Positions 25,740 through 34,467 of a stretch of 64,000 nt of DNA are shown one piece after another; the first letter of the stretch is position 1, and every line of letters begins with the position of its first letter. The stretch is from contig CAYSAQ010000003.1 of the NCBI GenBank assembly GCA_964429235.1, positions 1-64,000 of the forward strand. Reading direction: 5' to 3'. A model generated the notes under the pieces. It was not told where the DNA came from and did no database searches. It saw only the letters and a program-made list of their open reading frames with translations. The DNA is from CAYSAQ01 sp964429235. GTDB lineage: Bacteria > Margulisbacteria > Riflemargulisbacteria > GWF2-35-9 > DYQY01. Position numbers and translations under genes: made by a program.

Positions 25740-27845
25740 ATGAATGTAGAAAACGCACTAAATAGATTTGGCGAACTAGTTTTTAACGATGAAGTTATGC
25801 AAACTAGACTTCCTAAGGATGTTTATAAGAAATTAAAAAAGACAATTAGTGATGGTGAGACTATTGATCCATCAATAGCTGATGTTGTTGCAAATGCAAT
25901 GAAAGATTGGGCTGTAGATAAAGGCGCTACTCATTATACGCATTGGTTTCAGCCATTAACAGGAGCTACTGCAGAAAAGCATGATTCTTTTTTCAATCCA
26001 GTAGATGGTGGAAAAGGAATGCTTCTTGAGTTCAAAGGAAAAGAACTTATTAAGGGTGAGCCTGACGCATCTTCTTTCCCTAATGGTGGAATTAGAGAAA
26101 CTTTCGAAGCTAGAGGATATACAGCATGGGATTGTACTTCTCCAGCATTTCTAAGAGACAACGGAAGTTCTTATACATTATATATACCAACTGCATTTTA
26201 TTCTTATACTGGTGAAGCATTAGATAAGAAAACTCCACTACTAAGATCAATGCAATCAATTAATGAACAAGCATTAAGAGTATTGAAGATTTTTGGTAAT
26301 GATAAAGCAACAAGAGTCACTTCAACAGTAGGTCCTGAGCAAGAGTATTTCTTGATTGATCGATCTTTATTCGAAAGCAGAATGGATCTTATTACTTCTG
26401 GCAGAACGTTATTTGGTGCTCCAGCTCCAAAAGGACAAGAGCTGGATGACCATTATTTCGGTGCTATTAAAGAAAGAGTTGCTGCTTATATGCACGAAGT
26501 TGACGCAGAACTATGGAGACATGGTGTTAATGCAAAAACTAAGCATAACGAAGTTGCTCCATCTCAATTCGAGATAGCGGTTGTGTATGGAACTACTAAC
26601 GTAGCTACCGACCATAACCATCTAGTAATGGAAATACTTAAAAGTGTAGCTGGCAGACATGATTTAGTTTGTTTATTACATGAAAAACCATATGCAAAAG
26701 TAAATGGTTCAGGGAAACATAATAACTGGTCTCTATCATCAAATGATGGGCAAAACTTATTAGAGCCAGGTGCTACTCCACATGATAATTTACAGTTCCT
26801 AGTATTTTTGATTGCAACTGTTGCTGCTGTAGATAAGTATTCTGATTTATTAAGAGCATCAGCAGCAAATTCTGGGAATGATCACAGATTAGGCGGCAAT
26901 GAAGCACCTCCTGCAATTATTTCAGCATTCGTTGGCACTCAGCTTACTGAGATTATAGAAGGAATGGAAAAAGGCGAACTTAAAGCAGCTTCTATTAAAG
27001 GTGAGCTTCAAATGAATGTTAAAACACTTCCATCTGTGCCTGTAGATAATACAGATAGAAATAGAACTTCTCCATTTGCTTTCACAGGCAACAGGTTTGA
27101 GTTTAGAATGCCTCCATCTTCAGGATCTGTTGCTGGACCAAACTGTGTATTAAATACAATAGTTGCAAAATTTCTAGATGATATTGCTACTGAAGTTGAG
27201 AAATCTGATAATAAAGATAAGACTATCCAGGATGTTCTTGTGAAACTAATCAAAGCTCATAAGAAAATCATCTTTAACGGAGATGGATACGGAGAAGAAT
27301 GGGTTAAAGAAGCAGAAAAAAGAGGACTCCCAAATGTTAAAAATACAGTTGGAGCACTTGCTGCATACATTAAACCAGCAAATGTTGAACTATTTGAGAA
27401 GTATAATGTTCTTTCTAAAAGAGAACTTCATTCTAGATACGAAGTGTATGTTGAAAGATATGCAATGGATATTAATATTGAAGCAAAAACTTCGTTACAG
27501 TTAGCTAAGAGAGATATTGTTCCTGCAGTTAGCCAATTTTTAGTTGATCAGGCTGCTACACTTAGTAGTGTTGAGTCATTAGGCCTTAAAAATAAAGCTC
27601 TTTCTGCTTTGGTTAAAGATGTTAATGCTAATCTTGAAACTACTTTATTTAAGATTGATGCATTAGAATCTGCTGCTGATAAAGCAAATGCAATTGATGA
27701 TACTGTTAAGCAAGCTGAAGCATTTAGAGACAAGGTGTTCACTGCTCAGGCAGATCTTAGAGAAACAGTAGATTACCTAGAAACAATTGTAGGAGCAGAT
27801 TACTGGCCACTTCCAACTTATGCAGAAATGATGTTTATGCTTTAA
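25740..27845 (+). CDS. glnN: Glutamine synthetase type III (GlnN)
   Basis: The 701-residue product condenses glutamate and ammonia with ATP to give glutamine. Length and motifs are those of the dodecameric type III enzymes, not the 470-residue GlnA: N-terminal FGELVFNDEVMQTRLPK, the catalytic ATVGPEQEYFLI-type motif (STVGPEQEYFLIDR), AKTKHNEVAPSQFEIA, NDHRLGGNEAPPAI and a long C-terminal helical region. Type III is common in Bacteroidetes, Cyanobacteria and several anaerobes. The gene is monocistronic: strong sigma-70-like promoter, inverted repeat upstream (25556-25611) and a clear terminator at 27876. No PII protein or ammonium transporter gene is adjacent. Confidence 0.97.
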   Translation: MNVENALNRFGELVFNDEVMQTRLPKDVYKKLKKTISDGETIDPSIADVVANAMKDWAVDKGATHYTHWFQPLTGATAEKHDSFFNPVDGGKGMLLEFKGKELIKGEPDASSFPNGGIRETFEARGYTAWDCTSPAFLRDNGSSYTLYIPTAFYSYTGEALDKKTPLLRSMQSINEQALRVLKIFGNDKATRVTSTVGPEQEYFLIDRSLFESRMDLITSGRTLFGAPAPKGQELDDHYFGAIKERVAAYMHEVDAELWRHGVNAKTKHNEVAPSQFEIAVVYGTTNVATDHNHLVMEILKSVAGRHDLVCLLHEKPYAKVNGSGKHNNWSLSSNDGQNLLEPGATPHDNLQFLVFLIATVAAVDKYSDLLRASAANSGNDHRLGGNEAPPAIISAFVGTQLTEIIEGMEKGELKAASIKGELQMNVKTLPSVPVDNTDRNRTSPFAFTGNRFEFRMPPSSGSVAGPNCVLNTIVAKFLDDIATEVEKSDNKDKTIQDVLVKLIKAHKKIIFNGDGYGEEWVKEAEKRGLPNVKNTVGALAAYIKPANVELFEKYNVLSKRELHSRYEVYVERYAMDINIEAKTSLQLAKRDIVPAVSQFLVDQAATLSSVESLGLKNKALSALVKDVNANLETTLFKIDALESAADKANAIDDTVKQAEAFRDKVFTAQADLRETVDYLETIVGADYWPLPTYAEMMFML

Positions 27846-27875
27846 TTTCTAATTAAGAATTGAGAGTTTTATAAA

Positions 27876-27902
27876 AGGACGCCGAAAGGCGTCCTTTTTT
27901 TA
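27876..27902 (+). terminator. Intrinsic terminator of glnN
   Basis: Perfect 8-bp GC-rich stem AGGACGCC/GGCGTCCT with a GAAA tetraloop, followed by a run of T. It starts 31 bp after the glnN stop. Confidence 0.93.
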
Positions 27903-27981
27903 TTAATTCAAGAATTATTGGTTGTATTGGCTTTTGCACCTAGCGAGAATGTAATTAGATGAAGTACATAAGTGAAACGTA

Positions 27982-28088
27982 GCATCTCGATACTATTGCT
28001 CCGCAATCACTCGATGACCGGTAATCATATTGAAAATCAGAGCCAAGGTCACCGAGTGATTTTGCACAGCAAAATTGTATCGAGGTGC
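27982..28088. repeat. REP-like inverted pair with nested hairpins
   Basis: Two arms of 38 and 42 nt in inverted orientation: 27982-28019 begins GCATCTCGATAC and ends ATCACTCGATGACC; 28047-28088 is its inverted counterpart, beginning GGTCACCGAGTGAT and ending GTATCGAGGTGC. Each arm has its own small hairpin in the middle (ATTGC-tcc-GCAAT and ATTTTGC-aca-GCAAAAT), where sequence differs but pairing is kept. This organisation resembles paired REP/BIME elements. No REP-associated transposase is in the window. Confidence 0.7.
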
Positions 28089-28099
28089 AGAGGGGATAT

Positions 28100-28157
28100 A
28101 TAAGGGCTGCGGACCTGTCCCTCGAAGCTACGTAGTAGCGTAGTGGGAAGCCCTTAT
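28100..28157. repeat. Long imperfect hairpin next to the REP-like pair
   Basis: ATAAGGGCT (28100-28108) pairs with AGCCCTTAT (28149-28157); inside are TCCC/GGGA and CTACG/CGTAG pairs, giving an extended interrupted stem. Between 27903 and 28206 there is no credible gene; this hairpin and the REP-like pair fill most of it. Confidence 0.6.
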
Positions 28158-28206
28158 TTAAATTTTCTTGCAACTTAAATAAGAAAGAACCGAATTATTT
28201 AGGCAA

Positions 28207-28754
28207 TTAGTCGAGTGAATCAATGTATCTTTGGGCGTCAGATATAAAAGCTTTTAATGTTTCTGGTTTAGCATGAAAACAAATCATTCCAGCCGTAGGG
28301 TATAAAGGCCATAGCTCTTTAGTTCGTTTTTTTGTTTTTGCTTCTGTTCTAGCAAGATCAATTATTATTTTAGCCAAAGGAATAGCTTTTTTGTGTTGAA
28401 GTAGAATGTTAAATAATTCCTTATAGGGTCGGAGTGTCCTTTTATTAATAAAAAAAACAACCATTCGGCTAGGTTTTTCTCATTTACAGACCAGGTGCTT
28501 ATATTCAAGATTTCTCTTTCAACAGTCTTGTCGCTCATGCTTAGTAGTGTTGCCTCTATTAACTCAAGTGAAACAGGCTCTCCATTTGGTAGCCAGAAAT
28601 AATCATCAAGACTGAAAGGATTAGCTTCTAAAGCATCAACAATACATTTAACATCATTAGTTCCGGCAATTCTATCAAGAATCTTAGCTACTGCTGTTGC
28701 GGCAGTGTTAAATGCTAAAAGATCAGGGGTTAGACTAATAATTTTAAGTTGCAT
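28207..28754 (-). pseudogene. Unknown 183-residue gene interrupted by a frameshift at an A8 tract
   Basis: Two overlapping minus-strand frames make one continuous product if a single frameshift is assumed at the homopolymer of eight A (plus strand 28450-28457). The first frame (28754 down to 28365) encodes MQLKIISLTPD... up to NEKNLAEWLFF; the second continues INKRTLRPYKELFNILLQ to the end SDAQRYIDSLD at 28207. Beyond the tract the first frame reads low-quality sequence, while the second looks like normal protein. No family is recognised. It could be a pseudogene, a slippage-controlled (phase-variable) gene or a sequencing error. Its 5' end carries the CGATATATT-N3-ATG block and the M-[RQ]-x-K start shared with three other loci. 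Confidence 0.65.
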
Positions 28755-28766
28755 ACAAATATATCG
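28755..28766 (-). promoter_or_regulatory. Start-proximal CGATATATT box, minus strand
   Basis: On the minus strand CGATATATT precedes the ATG at 28754 by 3 nt, as at 10763, 37056 and 59273. Confidence 0.5.
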
Positions 28767-28832
28767 TAGGTGTATGTGAAAAATTGCAAAGTAATTAAAA
28801 ATAATTACTGTTTTTGAACACTCCTAATTTCT

Positions 28833-28860
28833 TTGCTCAAGCCTGAAACCATGATAGAAT
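28833..28860 (+). promoter_or_regulatory. tig promoter
   Basis: TTGCTC (28833-28838), 16-bp spacer and TAGAAT (28855-28860), with a leader of about 45 nt and AAAGGAGTGA before ATG 28913. Confidence 0.5.
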
Positions 28861-28912
28861 TACGGTATAACCTATTATGGGCAGTAACAGAAAATAAAAG
28901 GAGTGACGGTAC

Positions 28913-30214
28913 ATGAAACTTAATGATTTGAAAAGAGAAGGAAACCTAGTAACTTTTCAACTAGAAGAAGATTATCAAGAATTAGAAGGATTTGTGAAGC
29001 TTAAATATAAGCAAGAAGTTAAGAAAACGAAGATTCCTGGGTTCAGACAAGGGAAAGCACCTTTAGGTATTTTTATTCAACATTATGGCAAAGAAAGATT
29101 AGATTTTGATGCTTTAATTGAATTGCTTAATGCAAAATACCCATTAGTTGTTAAAGAAAATAATATTGAAGCAATTGATCAACCAAAGGATTTAGATATT
29201 ATTCAGATGGAAGAGGGACAACCGATAAAAGTTAGTTTGTCAGTTGAAGTAAAGCCAGAAGTAAAAATTTCTAAGTACAAAGGTATTAAGTTAGAAAAAG
29301 ATGCAGTGAAAGTAGCTGCAACAGATGTTCAAGTAGAGATAGATGCACTTGCAGAAAAATTTGCAGAATATGATTTCGATGAAAAAGCGGCTATTAAAGA
29401 AGGCGACTTAGTTACTTCTAATACTGTAGCAAAGCTTGATGGTGAAGATTTTTCTCCATGGACAAAAGAGAACGATGTGTTTAAAGCAGGAAATAGTGCT
29501 GTGGGAACAAAATTTGATGATGAGATTTATGGTCTTAAGCAAGATGAAGAAAAAACATTTTCAATTGCGTTTGAAGAAGATTCTCCAAATAAGGAAATTG
29601 CGGGTAAGTCTATTGAATTTACAGTTAAGATTAACAAAGTAAAAGCTAAAAATTTACCAAAAGTAACTGATGAATTTATTGCTGATAAAACAGAAAGTAT
29701 GTCTTTGGATGATTTCAAAAAAGAAACAGAAGAAAAGCTAAGAGCAAATATAGAACTAGCTTCTGAAAATAAGCTAAAAGATGATGCTTCTAAATGGGTT
29801 ATCGAGAGCGTTCAGACAGATGTGCCGAATGTAATGGTAGAGAGAGAAGTGGAATTTCTTCTTAGAAGAATGGAAAACAGCCTTAGAATGTATAACATGG
29901 GGCTAGATCAGTATTTGCAAATGATGCAAAAAACAATTGATGATCTTAAAGAAGAATACAAGACAGAAGCAGAGAATACTGTGAAACTTCGTTTAGGTCT
30001 TGAAGAGATTTCTAAACAAGAGAGCATAGAAGCTTCTGAAGATGATATTAAAGAAGAGATTGATGATGCAGTCAAGAATCAAGAAGACGAAGAAATGAAA
30101 AAGAATATGCGTATGCAAATGGAAGCTATGAAAGAAGATATTTCTGCGTCAGTTGTTAATAAGAAGGTAATTGATTTCCTTCTTGAAAATGCAAAGATAA
30201 AGCAAAAGAAATAA
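28913..30214 (+). CDS. tig: Trigger factor
   Basis: The 433-residue ribosome-associated chaperone binds nascent chains at the exit tunnel. The ribosome-docking signature is GFRQGKAPLGI (about residues 43-53). The FKBP-like peptidyl-prolyl isomerase domain spans about residues 155-240, with a reduced but recognisable GDLVT...F..GK.IEF pattern, and the C-terminal helical arms follow (PNVMVEREVEFLLRRMENSL). Length is normal. The gene opens the tig-clpP-clpX-lon protein quality-control cluster, a very common order in bacteria. It has its own promoter and a good Shine-Dalgarno, and clpP follows after 23 bp. Confidence 0.96.
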   Translation: MKLNDLKREGNLVTFQLEEDYQELEGFVKLKYKQEVKKTKIPGFRQGKAPLGIFIQHYGKERLDFDALIELLNAKYPLVVKENNIEAIDQPKDLDIIQMEEGQPIKVSLSVEVKPEVKISKYKGIKLEKDAVKVAATDVQVEIDALAEKFAEYDFDEKAAIKEGDLVTSNTVAKLDGEDFSPWTKENDVFKAGNSAVGTKFDDEIYGLKQDEEKTFSIAFEEDSPNKEIAGKSIEFTVKINKVKAKNLPKVTDEFIADKTESMSLDDFKKETEEKLRANIELASENKLKDDASKWVIESVQTDVPNVMVEREVEFLLRRMENSLRMYNMGLDQYLQMMQKTIDDLKEEYKTEAENTVKLRLGLEEISKQESIEASEDDIKEEIDDAVKNQEDEEMKKNMRMQMEAMKEDISASVVNKKVIDFLLENAKIKQKK

Positions 30215-30237
30215 AAATTTAACAGGAGGATTTGAGT

Positions 30238-30819
30238 ATGACATTAGTGCCTATGGTCGTCGAACAAACTGGAAGAGGAGAACGTTCTTATGATATATAT
30301 TCTCGTCTATTAAAAGAACGAATTATCTTCGTTAGCGGAGAAATCAATGATGTTACAGCTAGTTTAGTTGTTTCGCAGTTATTATTTTTAGAAGCTGAGA
30401 ATCCAGAAAAAGATGCCTATATGTATATTAATAGTCCTGGTGGAGTAGTTACTGCTGGATTAGCTATTTTTGATACAATGAGATACTTAAAAACGCCTGT
30501 TTCTACAATTTGTATTGGACAAGCTGCAAGCATGGGTGCAATCTTGCTTACTTCTGGAGCTAAAGGGAAAAGATATGCGTTGCCTAGTTCTAGAATAATG
30601 ATTCATCAACCACTTGGGGGTGCTCAAGGTCAGGCTACCGATATTGAGATACAAACAAAAGAGATTCTTAGATTAAAGACTTATTTAAATCAGATTTTGG
30701 TAGATACTACAGGTCAGCCGATGGATGTTATCAAAAAAGATACAGACAGAGATTTCTTTCTGTCAGCTGAAGAATCAGTTAAGTATGGCTTAATTGACGA
30801 GGTATTAATTTCTAAATAA
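30238..30819 (+). CDS. clpP: ATP-dependent Clp protease proteolytic subunit ClpP
   Basis: The 193-residue serine peptidase forms the tetradecameric barrel used by ClpX. Catalytic Ser is in GQAASMGAILL (about residue 98), catalytic His in RIMIHQPLGG (about 123), and the Asp in KDTDRDFFLSAEE (about 172). I chose ATG 30238, which lies 8 nt after AGGAGG; a TTG at 30232 is in frame but only 2 nt from that site. The stop overlaps the clpX start (TAATG), so the two subunits are translationally coupled. Confidence 0.97.
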   Translation: MTLVPMVVEQTGRGERSYDIYSRLLKERIIFVSGEINDVTASLVVSQLLFLEAENPEKDAYMYINSPGGVVTAGLAIFDTMRYLKTPVSTICIGQAASMGAILLTSGAKGKRYALPSSRIMIHQPLGGAQGQATDIEIQTKEILRLKTYLNQILVDTTGQPMDVIKKDTDRDFFLSAEESVKYGLIDEVLISK

Positions 30820-32057
30820 TGACTAAAAAAAATAAAATTTGTTGTTTCTGTGGTGTAACAGAAAAAGATGCTGATTATTTCTTCAAGAGTGATTTTGAAG
30901 GACATTTAGATGACTATATTTGTGACAAATGTTTAGATACAGGTCATGAAATAATACATCAGGCTGCAACTGGTAAAGATTTTGAACTTAAAGTTGTAAA
31001 ACCAAAGCCAATTAACAAGCATTTAGATCAGTACATTATTGGACAAAATAACGCTAAAAAAGTTATTTCGGTTGCTGTATATAATCATTATAAAAGATTG
31101 TTACATGCAGCTAATGCAAGTGATAACGATGTCGAGATACAGAAATCTAATATTCTTTTGGTTGGGCCTACAGGATCAGGAAAGACTTTGTTCGCCCAAG
31201 TTTTGGCTAAATTATTAGATGTCCCTTTTACAATTACTGATGCGACAACTCTAACTGAATCTGGTTATGTAGGTGAAGATGTTGAGTCTGTTATTTTTAG
31301 ATTACTTCAGATTGCAGAAGATGACATAGAGAAAGCCCAAAGAGGTATTATTTATATTGATGAGATTGATAAGATTTCTAGACTTAGTGAAAATAGGTCT
31401 ATAACAAGAGATGTTTCTGGAGAAGGTGTTCAGCAAGCAATGCTTAAGTTGCTTGAAGGTACAGTAGTTAATGTCCCAATGCATCCGGGCAGAAAACACC
31501 CACAAGATGACTTTGTCCAAGTAGATACTAGTAATATCTTATTTATTTGCGGTGGAGCATTTGATGGCTTAGATGAGATAGTAGAAAAAAGATTAAATAA
31601 AGGATCTATTGGGTTTGTAACCGGTCATGATGATACTGATGATGATGCAGTTAATCAGGTTGAAACAGAAGATTTAATAAAGTATGGAATGATTCCGGAA
31701 CTTGTTGGAAGATTGCCTATCATAGCAGCATTAGAAGCACTTACTGAAGAAGAAATGGTTCAGATACTTACCGAGCCAAAGAATGCCTTGGTCAAACAGT
31801 ACAAGAAGTTGATGGAATACGATAATTTAGAAATAGATTTTACCGAAGAAGCATTGATATTTATTGCAAGATTGGCAGTTGATAAAAAAATGGGGGCAAG
31901 GGCGTTAAGGACTATCACTGAACAGCTGATGCTAGATTATATGTACGATATACCTGAAGATACCAGCAAAAGCAAAAAACGAAAAATAAAAATCACAAAG
32001 AAAGATATCCTAGGAAAATTCCCCCGAGCAGAAAAGCTAGGGAAAAATGCTGCGTAA
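30819..32057 (+). CDS. clpX: ATP-dependent Clp protease ATP-binding subunit ClpX
   Basis: The 412-residue AAA+ unfoldase delivers substrates to ClpP. An N-terminal zinc domain (CCFCGVTEKDAD, then YICDKCLDTG) is followed by Walker A VGPTGSGKTLFAQ (about residues 112-124), Walker B IIYIDEIDKIS and sensor motifs. The ClpP-docking loop IGF is visible in GSIGFVTGHDD. Length is normal. It overlaps clpP by one base and lon by 11 bp. The tail KSKKRKIKITKKDILGKFPRAEK is somewhat more basic than usual but otherwise unremarkable. Confidence 0.97.
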   Translation: MTKKNKICCFCGVTEKDADYFFKSDFEGHLDDYICDKCLDTGHEIIHQAATGKDFELKVVKPKPINKHLDQYIIGQNNAKKVISVAVYNHYKRLLHAANASDNDVEIQKSNILLVGPTGSGKTLFAQVLAKLLDVPFTITDATTLTESGYVGEDVESVIFRLLQIAEDDIEKAQRGIIYIDEIDKISRLSENRSITRDVSGEGVQQAMLKLLEGTVVNVPMHPGRKHPQDDFVQVDTSNILFICGGAFDGLDEIVEKRLNKGSIGFVTGHDDTDDDAVNQVETEDLIKYGMIPELVGRLPIIAALEALTEEEMVQILTEPKNALVKQYKKLMEYDNLEIDFTEEALIFIARLAVDKKMGARALRTITEQLMLDYMYDIPEDTSKSKKRKIKITKKDILGKFPRAEKLGKNAA

Positions 32058-34431
32058 TTCGTATCCAGTAATACCACTTAAAAATATCGTTGTTTATCCG
32101 AATATCATTATTCCTATTTTTGTAGGTAGAGGGCGCTCATTGCAGTCTTTGCTTAGTGTAGTAAAGGACAATAAGAAGAAAAAAAAAGAGATTGTCTTTG
32201 TCTTGCAGTCAGTCATGAGCGAGGATCCAACTCAGAAAGATCTATATAACGTAGGCGTAATAGCTGAGCTTACTAGTATCAAAAGATTAGATTCTAAGGT
32301 GTATAAGGTTTTAGTTAATGGATTCCAGAGAGTAACATGGAAGAAACTAAGCGATAATAAGAAGTTCTTTAGTGCAACACCAATAGAATTAGAAACTGTA
32401 GATGAATTAACTGAAGACGAACATTCGGAATATAAGGAACGTGTAATTCGAGCTTTAAAGCAGTATCTAGCACTTCACAAGAATATTTCTGCAACAATCA
32501 TAGAGGAAATGGTTTTTGATGCAGATTTAGAAAGTATGATTTTTATTATTTCTCATTTTTTAATGTTTCCGATGGACAGAAAACAGCAGTTATTAGAGGA
32601 AGATGGTTTGAGACTAAGAACTGAAGGGTTGCTTGAGTTATTAGAAGCAGAGATTGAGATGATAGCGATAGAAGATAATATTCATGTTGCAGTAAAAGAA
32701 CGTGTTGAAAAAAGCCAGAAACAGTTTTATTTAAAAGAGAAAATCAAGGCAATACAAGAAGAGCTTGGCGATGGCACTGAATATATAGATGAAGCCGCTG
32801 AGTATCAATCCAAGATAGAACAATCTTCTATGTCTGCAGAAGTTCAGAAGAAGGCTTTAAGAGAAGTTAATAAGCTTAGAAATGTCTCCAATATGTCTGC
32901 AGAAGCAGGAATAATAAAAAGTTATTTGGAGTGGCTTTTAGAGATGCCATGGACAGTTGTTCCATCTAAAGAGCAAATGGATATCAGTGCTTGTAGAAGA
33001 TTACTAAATGTAAATCATTATGGGTTGGAAAAAGTAAAAGAAAGAATCATTGAGTTCCTCGGAGTAGTGAAGCTTACGGGCAACGTGCAAGGTTCTATAT
33101 TATGCCTAACAGGTCCAAGTGGTGTTGGTAAGACAAGTATCGTTAAATCTATTGCACAAGCAATGAATAAAGAGTTCTTTAAGATATCTTTAGGCGGATT
33201 AAATGATGAAGCAGAACTTCGAGGGCATAGACGTACTTATGTAGGGGCAATGCCAGGAAGAATCATCCAAGCGATACATTCAACTGGAGAAAAAGATTCA
33301 GTAATTCTTTTAGATGAGATTGATAAGGTGTCAACGAGAGTACAGAGCAATCCAGCTGCTGTATTATTGGAAATTTTAGATCCCGAACAAAACAAACAGT
33401 TTTATGATTATTATATTGAAGCTCCGTATGATATTAGCAATGTCTTGTTTGTAGCAACAGCTAACAGCGTGCAGGATATTCCCGCTCCATTATTGGACAG
33501 AATGGAGCTGATTAGGATTAGTGGTTATTCATTAGAGGAAAAGAAACAGATTGCAACAGAGCATCTTTGGCCAAAACTAATAAAAGACCATGGTTTAGAT
33601 AATAATGATGTAGAAATTTCACTTAAGGCAATTGAAGAAGTCATTCTTAAATATACAAAAGAGTCTGGGTTAAGACAGCTAGAACGAGAGCTATCAGCAA
33701 TTATTAGAAAAATGGTATTAGAAAAATTAGAGACAAATACTAAGACCAAGATAAGCGTTAAAAAAGTAAAAGAATTATTAGGGTATTCTAAATATCTTCA
33801 TGATAATGTGCCAGAAGTTCCTACAGTTGGAACAACTATTGGACTTGCTTACACCGAAAGAGGTGGCGCATTGATGCCTATTGAGGTCTCTGTTTTTAAA
33901 GGTAGTGGAGAGTTAAAACTTACAGGGAAAATGGGCGATGTAATGCAAGAGTCTGCTCAAGCTGCCATTAGTTATGTGCGGTTTGTATCTAACGAGCTTG
34001 GGATAAAGCGTAGTTTTTATAAAGACAATGATATTCATATTCATGTGCCTGAGAATGCTGTGCCAAAAGATGGCCCTTCAGCTGGTATAACTATTGCAGT
34101 TTCGCTTATTTCTGCCTTAAAGGGAGAGAGCGTTAATAACAATATTGCGATGACAGGAGAGATTTCATTACACGGTAAGATATTGCCAGTTGGCGGTCTT
34201 AGAGAAAAGCTTATGGCTGCAGAACAACATTCTATAAAGACTGTCTTCATTCCTAAGCAGAATTTAGAAGAAGTAAGGGCAATCGAAGACACTTTCATTA
34301 ATAATTTAAAGATCATAACAATGGATAGAGCTGAAGACGTTTTGAAGAAAATCTTTGTTCTTAAGAAGAGTAATAAGAAAAAGAAAAACAAATCAGTAAA
34401 AAAGAAATCCAGCCTTAAGTGGTTAACGTAA
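32047..34431 (+). CDS. lon: ATP-dependent protease Lon
   Basis: The 794-residue Lon protease combines an N-terminal substrate-binding domain (LKNIVVYPNIIIPIFVGR), an AAA+ module with Walker A LTGPSGVGKTSIVK (about residues 354-367) and Walker B VILLDEIDKV, and a C-terminal Ser-Lys protease domain. The nucleophile is in PKDGPSAGITIAVSL (about residue 680) and the catalytic Lys in HGKILPVGGLREKLMAA (about 723). The C-terminus is a Lys-rich tail (KKSNKKKKNKSVKKKSS) not typical of the family, possibly for nucleic-acid or membrane contact. Its ATG lies inside the end of clpX, so the four quality-control genes form one operon. Confidence 0.97.
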   Translation: MLRNSYPVIPLKNIVVYPNIIIPIFVGRGRSLQSLLSVVKDNKKKKKEIVFVLQSVMSEDPTQKDLYNVGVIAELTSIKRLDSKVYKVLVNGFQRVTWKKLSDNKKFFSATPIELETVDELTEDEHSEYKERVIRALKQYLALHKNISATIIEEMVFDADLESMIFIISHFLMFPMDRKQQLLEEDGLRLRTEGLLELLEAEIEMIAIEDNIHVAVKERVEKSQKQFYLKEKIKAIQEELGDGTEYIDEAAEYQSKIEQSSMSAEVQKKALREVNKLRNVSNMSAEAGIIKSYLEWLLEMPWTVVPSKEQMDISACRRLLNVNHYGLEKVKERIIEFLGVVKLTGNVQGSILCLTGPSGVGKTSIVKSIAQAMNKEFFKISLGGLNDEAELRGHRRTYVGAMPGRIIQAIHSTGEKDSVILLDEIDKVSTRVQSNPAAVLLEILDPEQNKQFYDYYIEAPYDISNVLFVATANSVQDIPAPLLDRMELIRISGYSLEEKKQIATEHLWPKLIKDHGLDNNDVEISLKAIEEVILKYTKESGLRQLERELSAIIRKMVLEKLETNTKTKISVKKVKELLGYSKYLHDNVPEVPTVGTTIGLAYTERGGALMPIEVSVFKGSGELKLTGKMGDVMQESAQAAISYVRFVSNELGIKRSFYKDNDIHIHVPENAVPKDGPSAGITIAVSLISALKGESVNNNIAMTGEISLHGKILPVGGLREKLMAAEQHSIKTVFIPKQNLEEVRAIEDTFINNLKIITMDRAEDVLKKIFVLKKSNKKKKNKSVKKKSSLKWLT

Positions 34432-34454
34432 TTAATTCTTTCCTTAAAACATGT

Positions 34455-34460
34455 TAGAAT
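34455..34460 (+). promoter_or_regulatory. -10 box of a leaderless transcript upstream of pyrKD
   Basis: TAGAAT ending 7 nt before ATG 34468; no Shine-Dalgarno. It would serve the 34468 gene, pyrK and pyrD. Confidence 0.5.
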
Positions 34461-34467
34461 AAAGTAG

